From contig CAJFCV020000003.1 in the NCBI GenBank assembly GCA_904066235.2, forward strand, positions 11,594,001-11,658,000: a DNA stretch of 64,000 nucleotides, written 5' to 3'. How positions within the stretch are numbered: the first letter of the stretch is position 1; each line of letters starts with the position of its first letter. Of this stretch, positions 20,001-32,219 are shown piece by piece. The position numbers and the translations under genes are program-made. The notes under the pieces were generated by a model. That model saw only the letters and a program-made list of their open reading frames with translations. It ran no database searches and was not told where the DNA came from. Source of the DNA: Bursaphelenchus xylophilus. Taxonomy: Eukaryota; Nematoda; Chromadorea; Rhabditida; Aphelenchoididae.

Positions 20001-22927
20001 TCAAAGTATTTTTTTATTTTATTTTCGCCTAAAATACGATTTTTTACAACTTCTTTTTGACTGCACTGTGCATCGGAAAAAATTTTTTGCACGGTGCAAA
20101 AAATTCTTTTTTGTTATTTTCGCAAAAAAATTTAGTGAAATATGTTGATTTAACAGAGTATTTTACAATCCTACATTGCTATTTGTAGCCTCAAAATATT
20201 TTTTTAAATTTTTTCTTTCCTAAAATACGACTTTTTCCAATTTCTTTTTTGACTGCACTGTGCATTAGGAAAATCCTTTTGCACAGTGCGAAAAAAAAAT
20301 GAAAAAACAAAATTTCAAAAAACAAAAAATTACAGTAACCTACGTCAAGTCCGGATCGCCATACGGGCATTTTAGCCGACAGCAATGACCAATGTAGGGC
20401 GATCCATATGTCACACATCTGAAGCCGGTTGGACAGGAGTCAGTGGTGGCCGCATTGTCCAGCATATCAACGTCGTTGATGAATAGCCTCCGGCAGGATT
20501 GGCGGGGGTGCATTCCATCGGGACAGGCTGGAAATTTTAAAAAAATAAGCCATTTTTTTGTAAACACGGATTTTTTGAGCGAAAAAGAAAAATTTTTTTT
20601 TTTTCAGTTTTTTGATTTTTTTTTCAAGTCTCGGCACCTACTAGCAAAACACTTGTTCGTCGCGGGATCCCGATGTGCTCCAGGGGTGCATTGACAGGTA
20701 TTGGCGATGCAGGCATTGAAAGGGTCGACGCAATGCGAATCCTTCTCACATTGTTGTCCCCAATGAGCGACTCGGGTGCATTCGACCCCATAGAGTTGCT
20801 GACCGGGTGGGCAAGCTGGAAAAAAATATATTTTTTTTATACTTTACATTACTTTAGCCGTCAAAAAAAAACAAAATTTTTTGTTTTTTTGCACAGTGCA
20901 AAGAAATTTTTTTGGCGTTGCACAGTGCGGTGGATAAAAATTTTTTATTTTAAAAATTCGTATTTTAGGATGAGAAAAGGTCTAAAAAGTTGTTCTAAAA
21001 GAGAGATTAGGTTGTGAAGACGGGTAAAATACAAAAATTTTTTGATTTAATTCCATGAAAATTTCAAAAAAAAATTTTTTTTGATTTTTTTTGCACAGTG
21101 CAAAAATTTTTTTTTGGCGTTGCACAGTGCGGCGGATAAAAATTTTTTATTTTAAAAATTCGTATTTTAGGATGAGAAAAGGCCCAAAAAGTTGTTCTAA
21201 AAGAGAGATTGGGTAGTGAAAAAACGTAAAATACGACAATTTTGGCTGTATGTATGATATACGCCGCTGAAAAATTGAAAATAAAATCTTGCACAGTGCA
21301 GAAAAATTCTTTCCTAAAACTCTCTTTCTGGACAAAATGGTGGCAAAAAAGAAAAAAAAAACAATTGAAAAATGCTTTGGAGAGTTGTAAAATACGCACA
21401 ATATAATTATAGGGTTCGTGAAATCTCTGAGAAAGCTTTTATTTTAGTGATCTCATCTTTGCACAGTGCATGAAAAAAATTGTAAAATATTTAAATTTTC
21501 GTGAGAATAAAGCAAAAAAATGACGTTAAATTGATCGTAAAGAACTCGTTTCATGGTAAAATACGCTCAAAATATCGTTTCTGTCTTTACGAATGAATTT
21601 TTCATGCACCGTGCAAAAAATAAAATTTCTCAAAAACTCGTATTTTAGAAAATCAAAATTTCCAAAATGCCTTGTTAACTTGTTCTAGAGCACATACGAA
21701 GTTTTAAAACACGCCCAATGATGATATTTCGCCTCTAAATTCCAACGAAATAATCAAAATCAACTTACGGACAGTGCACTTCCCCTTGATCACACTTCCT
21801 CCCCAACACTCGCATTTCCCATCGCGGCAAAGTAGCGGCGGCTTGCAGTCCCGTTGACAAGTGTCGCCGATTTTCGCTGGAGCCAACCGGCAGACCGTCC
21901 TCTGCTCATCAATATCGTATTCTTCGAAATTCGTGGGACAAGAGCACCGTCCATCCTTGCAGACTGTGTTTTGCCCGTAACATTCCTCGTCGAAAAGGCA
22001 TTTGGAGCGGATTAGCTTTTCTGAAAAGGAAAACAATTTATTTGCAATACGAATTTTGATAATTCAACCGATTTTTTTGCTGAAAAATTATTTTTGAGAC
22101 TGCACAGTGCGAAAATAAAAAATAGTTTTTTGCGTATAAAATGTCACTCTTTGGAAAAAATCAAAGTCATATAGAATTTGTACGCTCTGTAGCATATAGT
22201 AACTAAATTTTATTTTTTGAAACTGAAACATTCCGCCGAAATTTTCAATGTTTTTGAACTGCACCGTGCGAAAAACTAAAAATTTAAGATTTGCGTATAA
22301 AATGTCATTTTTTCGAAAAAAGCAAATTGCAATTCTAATTTGCACATTCTGTAATACATAGAAATTAAATTAAATTTCACTTTTTGAAACTCTAAAACCA
22401 AATTTCAATTTCTTCGTACTGCACCGTGCGAAAAACTAAAAACTCAAAATTTGCGTACAAAATGTCACTCTTTAGAAAAAATCAAAAAGCGATTTTAATT
22501 TACTTTCTTTGTAGAATATACGGAGAAGGTTTAATTTTTTTAGCTTTTAAAATCCGACCAAAAAATCGACATCTTTTTCACCGCACAGTGCAAAAAATAA
22601 AAGAAGATTTTTTCGTATAAAATGCCGCCCTAAAATTGGAAATGCGTTTTGAATAATATTACTAGAGTTATCAAGATGAGAACTGACCAGTTTTGGTTTT
22701 CTTGAAGTTTCGAAATTGAAGGGAATCGCAAAAAATAAGGAACCGCACGGTGCGAAAAAAATATTTTTGGTTTAACGACCTTCAAAAACTCAAAAACTGA
22801 TTTAGACGGGCTACAATGTAAATTCAGATAGTATTTGAGCAAACTTACGTGTACATGGCACCTCAAACGCGGCGTGCGTCCAGCGGAGCCCAGCCAACGC
22901 AATCCAAACCCACGCCCAGGTTGGCAT
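17038..22927 (-). CDS. Secreted cysteine-rich protein with EB and lustrin-like modules
   Basis: Six minus-strand exons (22927-22849, 22020-21769, 20815-20642, 20527-20344, 19772-19511, 17334-17038) join in phase to 415 residues. MPTWAWVWIALAG is a signal peptide. Repeated modules follow the nematode EB pattern (C, acidic spacer, C, then CKDGRCSC, CRDGKCEC, CIANTCQC, CLNGQCRC, CRFGLCQC). Between them are lustrin-type blocks (IGHCCRLKCPYGD, ASLCCPLPCRDPTPIY). All Cys-rich parts follow the signal peptide and there is no transmembrane segment, so a secreted or cuticle/matrix role is inferred. Binding partner unknown. AATAAA at 16882. Introns carry palindrome arrays and a fold-back element. One palindrome falls in coding DNA (exon 5, residues DAQC). 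Confidence 0.88.
17635..17844 (-). CDS. Small cysteine-rich ORF in the left fold-back arm (doubtful)
   Basis: A 69-residue frame starts MAKCARINLCNAKNCC with further Cys at CPVETC. The mirror copy in the right arm starts identically (18626, + strand) but stops after about 27 codons. Preservation could simply reflect the inverted repeat. I recognise no family. Confidence 0.2.
   Translation of the reverse strand: MAKCARINLCNAKNCCLVRKRDNLTYLWGYCPVETCRLKHEEVYINLDKNKILGGRVDHPRGKTWLILQ
17637..18832. mobile_element. Long fold-back element (arms ~385 bp, loop ~427 bp)
   Basis: The left arm 17637-18021 (ACTGCAGGATGAGCCAAGTC to CACTAGGTAC) is the near-perfect reverse complement of 18449-18832. It lies in the last intron of the cysteine-rich gene. 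Both arms contain a region reading MAKC.RINLCNAKN when read inward to outward. No transposase is recognised. It could be a non-autonomous DNA transposon; its RNA would form a very long hairpin. Confidence 0.85.
18838..19312. repeat. GCACNGTGC array (intron of the cysteine-rich gene)
   Basis: About 14 palindromes next to the fold-back element, with A-rich linkers and the companion words CGTATTTTAC and GTATTTTAG. Confidence 0.8.
20888..21616. repeat. GCACNGTGC / CGTATTTTAG repeat units (intron of the cysteine-rich gene)
   Basis: Two ~230-bp units are nearly identical (TTTTGCACAGTGCAAA, GGCGTTGCACAGTGCGG, AAAATTCGTATTTTAGGATG, CTAAAAGAGAGATT, GTAAAATAC), followed by two more diverged ones. A smaller intron at 20050-20300 has the same motifs. 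Confidence 0.75.
22098..22755. repeat. ~170-bp tandem repeat with GCACNGTGC (intron 1 of the cysteine-rich gene)
   Basis: Four units, each with ACTGCACCGTGCGAAAAACT, AAATTTGCGTATAAAATGTC, ACTCTTTGGAAAAAATCAAA and TTTGAAACT. The palindrome is always at the same place in the unit. Confidence 0.8.
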
Positions 22928-23129
22928 GATCTGTCTCCTTTTGGGGAGCGCGAAATCCGATGGCAGGGGGGCGATCTTCTGAATCTAGGGGCTTCTCCAC
23001 ACACACAGGGATCGCCGATGACCAGCGGCTCTTTTCGGATATCTCAGCGCGACTCCTCGTTTCTCTTCCATTTTTGGGTAAAGGTAAAGGGAAAGGGAGA
23101 GGATCAGGTGAGTCAGCGATTAAAGATGG

Positions 23130-23960
23130 GGGAACTGGAGTCATCGATTGTCAGGGTGTGACCTGTGGACAAATTTGGAAATTATTTAGGGATTAGAGTA
23201 GTCGTTCGGCCAAGAGTGACATTTTATATGATGAAACATGTTTTTGTGACAAGGGTTGATTCAAGATGGGAGAAAAGGAGTCATCGATTGTCAAGGTGTG
23301 ACCTGTGGACAAGTTTGGAAATTATTTAGGGACTAGAGTAGCTTTATGGCCAAATGTGACATTTTATATGATCAAAGATGTTTTTGGGAAAGGGTTGATA
23401 CAAAATAGGGCTGTGGGCAAATTTGGGCATTTATTTAGGACCTAGAGTCGTTACTTGGCGAAATAAGACATTTTATACGATGAAACATGTTTTTGAAGTA
23501 AAAGCTGTTCAAAATTGATGAGATGGAGTCATGGACTGTCATAGTGTGACATTGAGACAAGTTTTGGCATTTATTCTGAATCTAGAGTTATCACTAGGCC
23601 AAAAGCGATGTTTTATACGGTCAAACATCTTTCTTTCGATTAAAGTTGAGTCAGTGTTCAAAGATGGGAGAAATGGAGTCATGGATTGTCAAGGTGTGAC
23701 TTGGGGACTAATTTAGGCATTTATTTAGGATATAGAGTCGTTATTTGGCCACATAAGACATTTACTAAAATAAAAGCGTATTTTTCCTCCAAAAAATGCC
23801 GTTTTATACGATGAAATGCCTTTTTGACCAAAACGACGGGTAACAAAAAGTTATGTACCGTCTAGCCTCGGTATGTGATCTAAGAATAATTTTGAGCATT
23901 TTATATTCTCTGTCATACCACTTTCTTGGACAAAAATGCCGTTTTATACGATGAAACATG
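23130..23960. repeat. ~122-bp tandem repeat upstream of the cysteine-rich gene
   Basis: About six units of GGAGTCATCGATTGTCAAGG, TGTGACCTGTGGACAA, TTTGG(A/C)ATTATTTAGG, CTAGAGT, TGGCCAAA(A/T)GTGAC and ATTTTATACGATGAAACATG. The ATACGATG core is shared with the tandem repeat at 11262-11735. The first unit merges with the region immediately 5' of the cysteine-rich gene, so it may lie in its promoter. Confidence 0.8.
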
Positions 23961-24047
23961 TCTAGGCCCATCTTTGAATGCAAATTTCTCTGAGTCTTTT
24001 GCCAACATCAAAGATAATATATTTCAATCAACTCAAGATTAAAACAA

Positions 24048-24053
24048 TTTATT
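24048..24053 (-). terminator. Polyadenylation signal of calumenin
   Basis: AATAAA on the minus strand, about 260 nt after the calumenin stop at 24311. No closer canonical hexamer is evident. Confidence 0.5.
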
Positions 24054-24310
24054 GACCAATAAAAAAAGATCCAATTAAAATTAACAAAATTTGAATAATT
24101 AAAAACAGATAAAATGCATAAATTATTATACCCAAAGTTTCATTGTAAATTTGGAGAGATTACTTGTTAAGTTAGACAGTAAAGACAGTGTGTTTGTTCT
24201 AAGGCATCAAGAAGTTTGATTTCATATTGTTTTAGTCATCAAAATTGCAAAAAAATTTTTTTTTGAAATTCTAGTGTCTAACACAATATAAAACCAACTC
24301 AAAAGGTGGC

Positions 24311-26761
24311 TTAGAGGTCAGCCGGGTCGTGTTTCTGCAACTGCTCTCCATAATCGGTGGCTTGCGATCCAACAAAGGTGTCATAATGGGCCAAAATCTC
24401 TTCGTGACTCAATTTCCCGTCCTTGTTCTCGTCCGCAACGCCCAGCAAATGCTTGGCCTCGGCGTCGGCATGATCGAAGCCTAAGGGCATGATCCACTCT
24501 CTCATCTCTTCAGTGTCCAACTTCCCGTCGCCGTTCTTGTCACGGTGCTCTTTGAACATTTCGCGCTCCGATTGGACCCATTCAGGCTCTTTTCCGTTCA
24601 ATTCTGGGTAGTCGTTTGGCCGGTACATGTCGTTGATGTACTCCTCGAGGTCAACAGCACCATCCTTGTTCTTGTCAATGTCTTCGATGGTCTCCTGAAA
24701 CAGAAAATCCGGTAAAAAAGAGGGGTTTTTGGACAGAAGGGGATTCTGCACAGTGCAGTCGGAATTTTTGCCTTTTTTGGAAATTCTGCTGAACAGCAAG
24801 TGAAAATTACTATATGAACAAATAAAGTAGACCATTATCTTTCAAATTTAGACAAACTGAGAAAAAAATGTAAACCCGCACTGTACAAAAAATAAATTTT
24901 TGTTCATGCACTGTGCAGTCGGAATTTTTGCCTTTTTTGGAAATTCTACCGAGCAGCAAATAAAAATTACTCTATGACAAGGTAAAGTAGAGTATTCTTA
25001 TTCTAAATTGACAAACTGAGATGAAAATTTGACCTTGCACTGTGTAAAATATATAAAGTTTTGTTCTGCACTGTGCAGTCAAAACTTTTGCCTTTTTTGG
25101 GAGGTCTGCTGGGCAGAAAAAGACAATCACTGCATAAGCAGGTAAGGAAGAGTATTCTTATTCTAATTTGACAAATTGAGATGAAAACTTGACCTTGCAC
25201 AGTGTAAAATATATAAAGTTTTGTTCTGCACTGTGCAGTCGAAACTTGTGCCTTTTTTGGAAGTCCTTCCGAGCAGAAAATAAAAATCACTGTATGGTCA
25301 GACAAAGTAGACTATTATCTTTCAAATTTGACAAAATGAGAAAAAAATGTAAACCCGCACTGTGCAAAAAAATAAAGTTTTGTTCCTGCACAGTGCAAAA
25401 CACAAAGGTTTCATTATTAGAAAATTGCACTGTGCAAATACAATTTTTAGGAAGCATGGAGTAATTCTAAGCTGATACCTTCTATATACAGTCAAAATAT
25501 TATGAATGCTATAACTGCACTGGGCAAAAACAGAGTTTTTTGTTTTTGCACAGTGCAATATAAACATTTTCATTTTTTTGAAACTGCACTGTGCAATAAA
25601 AAATTTTATGGTTTAGAATGATGTAATAGACCCTATGTGATATTATTTTGACAAAAAAGTTGCCATTTCTATATTGCACTGTGCAGAAATCCAGTTTTGA
25701 ATTTTTTGCACTGTGCAATTTTAAATTTTTTCAATTGCGCCAAAAAACTTCAACTTACATGAACAACGATGTCTCTCATGTGATCACAGTCCTCTGGGTG
25801 CATGAAACATCCATACTCAGTCCTGTCCAGCTTTCCATTGCTGTCATAATCAGCGACTTCCCATCTTCTCTCATCCCTTTTGATCATCTTTTCGTATTCT
25901 GGGCTCAACTCTTGGCCAGCGCCATCTGGGCTGCCGTAGACCAAAGCGCGATAATCAGCCCAGCTGAGAAGGCCGTCCTTGATCTGATCCTCCTTGTAGT
26001 GCTTCCAGGTGCGGTCCACATCGTTGTTTACATAGCGCTGTTGCATGAAACGGATGTGGTCACGAAGCTCCTCTTCTTCGATGAAGTCGTCCGCATTCGA
26101 GTCCATTTTCGGGATGAGTTTACTGTAAAAGTCGAAAAGTTTATGTGGTGGAAATGAAGATTAGATAGTCTTCTATAAGGGAGAGCAAAAAAGTTTTGTA
26201 AACATTGCCTTTTAAGGGCGAAATAATTCAAAAAATTTAAAAAAGCCGAAATTTTTGGTAAAAATCCTTTTTTCGAGAATTTTACTATGATACAGTAATC
26301 CAAAATGGCTGGAAATTTGGCTACAGCATCTTCGTAGCCTGTATATTCTTATATTAAAATCGACTTTTTATTTTTATACTATGCGACAATGATATACACA
26401 AAAAACTTTCATCACCCTCCCAAAAAATAAAACCACTTTTTGTTACTAAAAATTACAGTAACCTATCAAAAATTTATAGCGCAAAAAGAAGCTAATACCA
26501 CTAGCTTCAAAACAGCATAAAAGATTTTTTGAAATTTCATTACCTAAGGGCATAAAACCTCAAAACTTACGCCAATTTCTCCTTGGACTTCTCGGGTGTG
26601 AGCTCATCAAATTCAGCGGCGGTTTCCTTCCCCAAGAAAGCTTCGTGATCGAATTTTTTGTCATGCTCGCTGCCTTTGAAGTGCTCACTGTCACTTAGGA
26701 CATGAGGATGATTGGCTAGGACGAGGCCGGTCGTTAGGGCGAGCGCAAAAAATAGGCGCAT
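24311..26761 (-). CDS. calu-1: Calumenin (CREC-family EF-hand protein of the ER/secretory pathway)
   Basis: Exons 26761-26571, 26122-25759 and 24694-24311 join in phase to 312 residues, close to the usual ~315. The signal peptide is [16 protein letters not shown]. Six EF-hands can be followed: [12 protein letters not shown], a degenerate second one ([12 protein letters not shown], Ile at position 3), [36 protein letters not shown] and [12 protein letters not shown]. Linkers WKHYKED and [10 protein letters not shown] are typical of calumenin. It is a low-affinity Ca2+ binder of the secretory pathway; in C. elegans the homolog affects cuticle and muscle. The C-terminus is HDPADL rather than vertebrate HDEF, so ER retention is uncertain. 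A TTTTCAG acceptor 5 nt before the ATG suggests SL trans-splicing. Confidence 0.95.
24745..25715. repeat. ~160-bp tandem repeat with GCACNGTGC (calumenin intron 2)
   Basis: About four units: TGCACTGTGCAGTCGGAATT, TTTGCCTTTTTTGGAA, CTGCTGAGCAGCAA, AAATTACT, ATGACA and TTGACAAACTGAGA, then a more irregular stretch with paired palindromes. Confidence 0.8.
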
Positions 26762-26769
26762 TTTTGCTG

Positions 26770-29240
26770 AAAAGTGGGGAAATTAATGGGAGATTTTGAA
26801 GTTAATAAAGGTGGGAAAAAAGTGGCGGAGTAATAGAAATTATATTGAAATGTGAAATATGGACCAGATTGAGATGTCAAGGAAATTTTTTTTTTGTTTT
26901 TTATCGAAATTTTTGAAAAAAAAATAAGAAATATTTTTATTTTTAAAATTTTTTTTGTAAAATACGCACTACAAATAAGTTGCTTTTATTTTAAAATAAA
27001 TTTTTTGTCGTTTTCCCCTAAGGAAATCTACAAATTTATCCGTCTCCCCCCGATTAGTCGTCTCAAACCCTTCCGAATCAATTGGATAAAAGTTGACCGT
27101 TTTGACGTGGAGAAATCTCGAAAAACCCCTCGAAAACGCCCCGAAGCAGGGCAAGGTCATTCAAGAAAAAGAAGAAAATATCTTCTTTTTGCGATTTTTC
27201 GGGTTTATAAAAGAAAAACGTTTTTCCTAAGGGGGAAAGTTGGGAAAAAATATGGAAAAAATACTTTTTATTTATTATATTTTTTTAATCAAAAAATATA
27301 AAGAAAATATTTTTATTTTTTAAAAATCAAAAAAATCTTCCAAAAATAATCAATTTTTCTCCTCCAAAAAAGTCCCAAAAATGGCCGAAAAAAACTTTTT
27401 TTTATTATATTTTAATTAAAAAAATAAAAAAAAATAAAAAAAATTATTTTTATTTTTTAAAAATCAAAAAAATCTTCCAAAAAAATCTATTTTTCTCCCC
27501 CGCAAAAATCCAAAAAATGGCCGCAACATCCCGCGAAAACAATGACTAAATACGGAGCAACCCCGTCTTTTTTTGTCCTATCCGTTTCTCGCGACCGGTT
27601 TTTGGGAGAAGAAAAACTTTTTTTGGAATGGTCAGGTGGGAAGAAATTGGTTGGAAATGGGCTAAAAGAAACGAGGAAATGTTCACGTCGCGCTGGTTAT
27701 TAATAGAGAGAGATTGCTAATGGGGATTATGAAGAGGAAAAAAGAGGGGAGAAAAAGAGAATTTTTTGGGGGGAAATAGAAATAAAATAATGGAAATTCA
27801 GAAGATAGGTGAATGAAATTTGAATTTCTTATGAGAAAATTAATTTAAAATAAAAAAATGAAAAAAATAAAAAAAACGGGTGAAAATTTCAATTTTTTTA
27901 AAAATTTTAAAAAAATCAAAATAATTTTTTTAAAAAATACAAATAAGAAATATTAATATTATTTTTTTAAATTAAAAAAAAAATAAAAAAATGGGTGAAA
28001 ATTTCAAAAAAAAATTATTTTAATCTTAAAAAAATCAAAATAATTTTTTATAAAAATACAAATAAAAAATATAAATATTACTTTTTTAAATTAAAAATAA
28101 CCCCTCCAAGACCTAAAATCAATAAAAAAATTGCGTTGTGAATATTTATGAACAAAAGAATACCCTCCATCCTTGCCAAATACCCTCCATCTTGGCCATT
28201 GAGGCCCCTTTTCGAACTGCCAAAGAGAAAAGAGAGGTCGCTTTTTTCGAATGACCCCAACAGCTGCCCCTTTTCGTTAGCCCCGAAAAAGATGCTCGGT
28301 TAGAGAAGCGAAGAATTTGGTGATTTGGAAAAAAATCGGGGAAATCGCGGCGATATTATTTTTGGAAAGTTCTGGAAAATTTTGGGGTTTTTTATCTTTT
28401 TTGGAAAATAAAAAAAAAAATTAAATATTTTTTTTTTAAAAAATTAAAATTAAGATTTAAAATAAAAAAATCAAAAAAATAACATTATTTTTTATAATAT
28501 TTAAAAAATAAAAAAAAATCGAAAAATTAAAAATATTTTTTATAAAAATAAAAAAATAAAAAATCGAAAAATCGAAAAATTTGGAAATTTCCCGAAGTTT
28601 CAAAAACCTCGAAATGATTGAAAAGTAAATTCAAAATTAGGTCAGACATCAACGAAAAATGGAACAGATAAGCGGTTTATGACAAGGTCAAGCAGGGCGG
28701 AAAAAACAACATTTCTTGCTTGGGTTTGATAAGTGTCAATCAAAGAAATTATTTTAAAAATCAAAAATGGCAAAAAAATTGAAAAAAAAGTTTAAAAAAA
28801 TTAAAGAAAATTAAAAAATTTTTTCTTCTAAATAATAAAAAAATCAAAAAAAAAACAAATTTCCAAGAAAAAATCCAAGAAAAAATCGGTTTAAAAATTT
28901 CCAAAAATCCCCTAAAATTGCTAAAAATGGCGTTTTCAATGGCAATTCTACCCAAAAAAATTGAAGAATCCCCTCTTTCTCTCCAAATAAACAAAGAAAA
29001 AGTTTCCTCGGAAATCCCAAAGGTCAGAAATCGTTGCCTTTTCCGAGGCCCACGAAACGCATCTGGCCACAATCCACCTCTCCGTCTCTCATATACATAA
29101 CCCCTCTTCTTCCAGACTTTTCTCTTTTTTACAAAAAAATCAAGGCGAATGGCCACTACCTTCACTTTTTGTTTCGGATCGACACATTTTTACGACCCAG
29201 TCATCAAAACATTCTAGAAAAAACGAATATGTATATGGAT
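26770..29240. other. AT-rich intergenic region, no gene recognised
   Basis: Long A/T homopolymer-like tracts (26900-27500, 27840-28110, 28390-28590, 28760-28880) alternate with more balanced DNA. Notable small items: a tandem doublet ATACCCTCCATC at about 28161-28192 and two GATA-type sites near 28668 and 28728. It is nearly free of GCACNGTGC, unlike the neighbouring introns. It may contain the calumenin promoter at its left end. Confidence 0.5.
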
Positions 29241-29244
29241 ATCA

Positions 29245-29383
29245 GGCTGTCGGAAAAATAATGTGGAGTTGTCGCGCTTGGAATCGTCCATCATCACTTT
29301 GCGACAGCTAGCCTAGGGCTGGATATTTTTTGGTGCGCGACTACGCCAAGCATTTTGCAAATCCACATTATTTTCCCGACAGA
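29245..29383. mobile_element. MITE-B copy
   Basis: Inverted ends GGCTGTCGGAAAAATAATGT and ACATTATTTTCCCGACAGA. Inside are TTGTCGCGCTTGGAATCG and GCGACAGCTAGCC. It is closest to the copy at 63234-63359. Confidence 0.8.
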
Positions 29384-30653
29384 ACGCATGTTGCGCAATG
29401 CTTCAAAACGGGCCGTGCTCCGTTCGAAAAACCGCAAAATGCAACACAAAGCTTAGGTTCGTAAAGTCTCTGGAGCCCTTTTCCGTTCCCATATTCCCTG
29501 GAGTGATTTCATAAGTTGTGGGATAAAACAAAAATTCTCATTACACTGTGAAATTTGCTGATTTGTTGCTTTTCGCATGCTGCAAAAGGGCTTTTTTTGG
29601 GCTGTCGCTCGCACCCTGACTTTTCAACAAAATAAAATCACTCCTTTGGCGCTATAGTGATAACGACCGAGCAGAATGTTCAGTATTTGATATATGGCCT
29701 ATCCGTGTACGCAAAATTTCAAGGAAATCGAATTTTCCTTGATCTCGCGCCCCCCAAATCCCCGAAAAGTTGATTTGTCGCGGGAATTGCGCGCGACAAT
29801 AAGGCAAAATCAACCTCTGTGCAAAAGCACTTTTCGTGTTCATGCAGAGTCGCAGAAAAATCCCAAGACTTTTTTCCGCGACTAGTATGTAATATGGTAC
29901 TTACTTGCAAGACATTCACACCTCATTTCACTTTTTCAGTTACATATTTAGTACTCCAAATCATCACCCAGTCATGACATATTTAAACTAGATACATAAC
30001 AACTACTTCGGTCAGAAAGAGCTGCGCAAAAGCGAAAGAATTCCTCAAAGAATTACAGCCGCTTTTTTATATAGACCATTCTTGTGATGACGTGTAACAA
30101 AAAAGAAGAAAACAAACTCGTTACTAGTTTAACAAAGTGCAATTACTTTGCCTGCAAGCTCTGGGAAACGAAAGCCATGAAAACAAAAGTTTCATGCTCA
30201 TTGTGACTTATAAACAAACAATTTTGCTTTACTTTATACATTACAACATGAACTCTTACTATAGAAAAAGTATTATCAATAACGGTGTCTTCAACAGAAA
30301 AGAAGAGGGCATCAGGTTCAGCTCGAGCATTACCAGTTACATATATCAGGTCCACAGGCTTGTTTGATTCGCTTGTAGCTGGGGAAGAACGTAGGAGAAG
30401 CTTGTGGCAACCGCTGGGACGTTTGATCGATCTATTGGTATCCTATCTGTACCCTTCCTGCGGTCCATTAATAAGCTATCGACTGTAACTGCGGGATTCG
30501 GCGTTTGGAGCGGAACCAGTTGGGTTGTTCCGCTGGTACCCGCGGAACTCTCAGCCTGTCGGGGAAATAACGGCGGGTCGTCGCAGCAAAATGTTTCGCG
30601 TCGTCGAAAAAAATCCATAGTGAAAAAATCCAGGCACTTTATGAAAATGCTAG
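29384..30653. other. Mobile-element-derived mosaic, no intact gene
   Basis: Contains TTGTCGCGGGAATTGCGCGC, GAGTCGCAGAAAAATCCC (compare 17460-17580 and 18890) and CCTGTCGGGGAAATAACGGC (MITE-B-like end at 30557). On the minus strand, two overlapping frames at 30143-30355 and 30346-30618 read fairly well (QTPNPAVTVDSLLMDRRK; TGNARAEPDALFFSVEDTV) and may be one frameshifted element-derived ORF; I recognise no family. Confidence 0.35.
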
Positions 30654-31431
30654 TACAGTGACGGTCAAATAGATAGCTACTCCAAGGTGATAAGCTCTAG
30701 CGCAGAAGAGAGTCGCCGTCTGTAGGTAAATATGATATCAGTGTAAATATTTTATAATACTAGGACGTGCAACTATAAACATGTGGTATTGTATTGCTGG
30801 CCTAGCACGTACTAGGATAATATGTCCTTTCGGCCTGGTCAAAAAATGGCCACCCAATATTACTATGTTTTAAACGCCGTTTACTTTCGGGATTGGCGCC
30901 ATACACAACTGAACTATATAAGGGAAATACGTATGTCAATACACCTCAGTTCCATTTTTTCTTATTTTGTGCATATGCCCTTAAGTATCGGTAATTTATC
31001 TATCTACGGCTACTTTCTTCTGCGCTAGAGAAAATCACCTTAGTAGTGCCTAGTCTACGAGAGGTAGAGAGCAACTAGGAAATATCAACGGGCAATAAGA
31101 CCCGGCTAGACGTAATAACAGCCGACTGGGATATATCAAGGTATATTTGTCCAGCAAACGTCACGATAGCACACAATACAACAACAACTGGATGGTCTCG
31201 GGTAGTCGGAGGAGGACGAGGGAGTCGACCGTCCACCGAGCCGGAGAGTCCAATTGAATGAATGAGATCCACCGATTGGCGCGAAGTCGAGCGGTCGGAA
31301 CGGATTGTCACGTACAGCGGTTGATCATGGGAAACTCGGGGAATCGGTCGAGAATGGGCTTGGATTGACGGACCATCGGGGTACCGCTGGTCCTACTCCT
31401 TGGGGTGACCTTTTTTTTGACCGCCGCTGTA
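30654..31431. mobile_element. Mariner/Tc1-like non-autonomous element remnant
   Basis: The ends TACAGTGACGGTCAAA and TTTGACCGCCGCTGTA are inverted repeats (13 of 16) beginning with TA and CAGTG, as in mariner-type ends. A second inverted pair lies inside (30677-30735 with 30996-31052, both containing CTCTAGCGCAGAAGA), giving a nested hairpin. No transposase is seen. Confidence 0.5.
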
Positions 31432-31545
31432 CGTGGAGCCACAGATTTGGGTCTTCAAAATTTAAGGAAAATTGATGGAATGCGCCATCAGCATTTCCTT
31501 GGTCAGTCATGTATCTTGTATTCATTGAAATCTTCTATTTTTCAG

Positions 31546-31650
31546 CTCTACCTCCGCTGTAATTACGACGAACGGGTCTGTTTGTTCAAGACATTCCAAA
31601 TCAACGGCGTCGAATCGATCGTAAACGATGTTTTCGGCATGGAACAGTAA
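31546..31650 (+). CDS. Possible 3' terminal exon of an unrecognised gene
   Basis: After a good acceptor (CTATTTTTCAG) the frame reads LYLRCNYDERVCLFKTFQ and ends VNDVFGMEQ-stop. Codon use looks coding. I find no convincing upstream exon: the open frame to the left runs into the mariner-like remnant. Function unknown; it could be the tail of a gene interrupted by that insertion. The DNA from 31660 to 32200 holds no recognised gene. Confidence 0.35.
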   Translation, partial: LYLRCNYDERVCLFKTFQINGVESIVNDVFGMEQ

Positions 31651-32219
31651 TTTTTGTGACTTTCATTTGATATATTTTCTAAAAATGAATTTTGAAAATA
31701 ATTTTTGTCCATAAAAATATGTATATGACCAATGAAATGCAAGATTTTTTTCTTCCTTTCCCGCTCCAACTGACTCATTGACCGCTTTTCTTTCGCTGAG
31801 AAAAACACTTTTACTATTAAACTCGGAAACTTAACACTACTTTATCTTCTCCATTGCTTCGATTTTTTCGTTTCACTTTCATAATCAGGTAGAATGAAGA
31901 AGGGGGGAAAGATTGGGAGATTCACGCGCCACACCACCACCCTCCTCATCGCCTCCGATGAGCTGCTTCTGATCAGCCAAATGGAAGACGAAACGAGGCG
32001 ATTAGTAGTTTAGTTGAGCAGTTCCTCGCCGCGGATCCCCCCATGTTTTTATTAATCTTTTTACTGCCCATTCGAACACGATTTATTGGCGCAAAACAGA
32101 TTTGTTAAAGGGGATTTCACGATTTGTCATCATGAACGGCAATGACGTCATTTCGGATGATTTTTGAAACTTTTTTATGAAGGTTTGGAGAGTTTGCACT
32201 CTCGCAAAAAATTTGGGGA

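Noticed and set aside
28161..28200. Tandem doublet ATACCCTCCATC and GATA-type words as an enhancer
   Set aside because: Too short and too frequent by chance to call a regulatory element.
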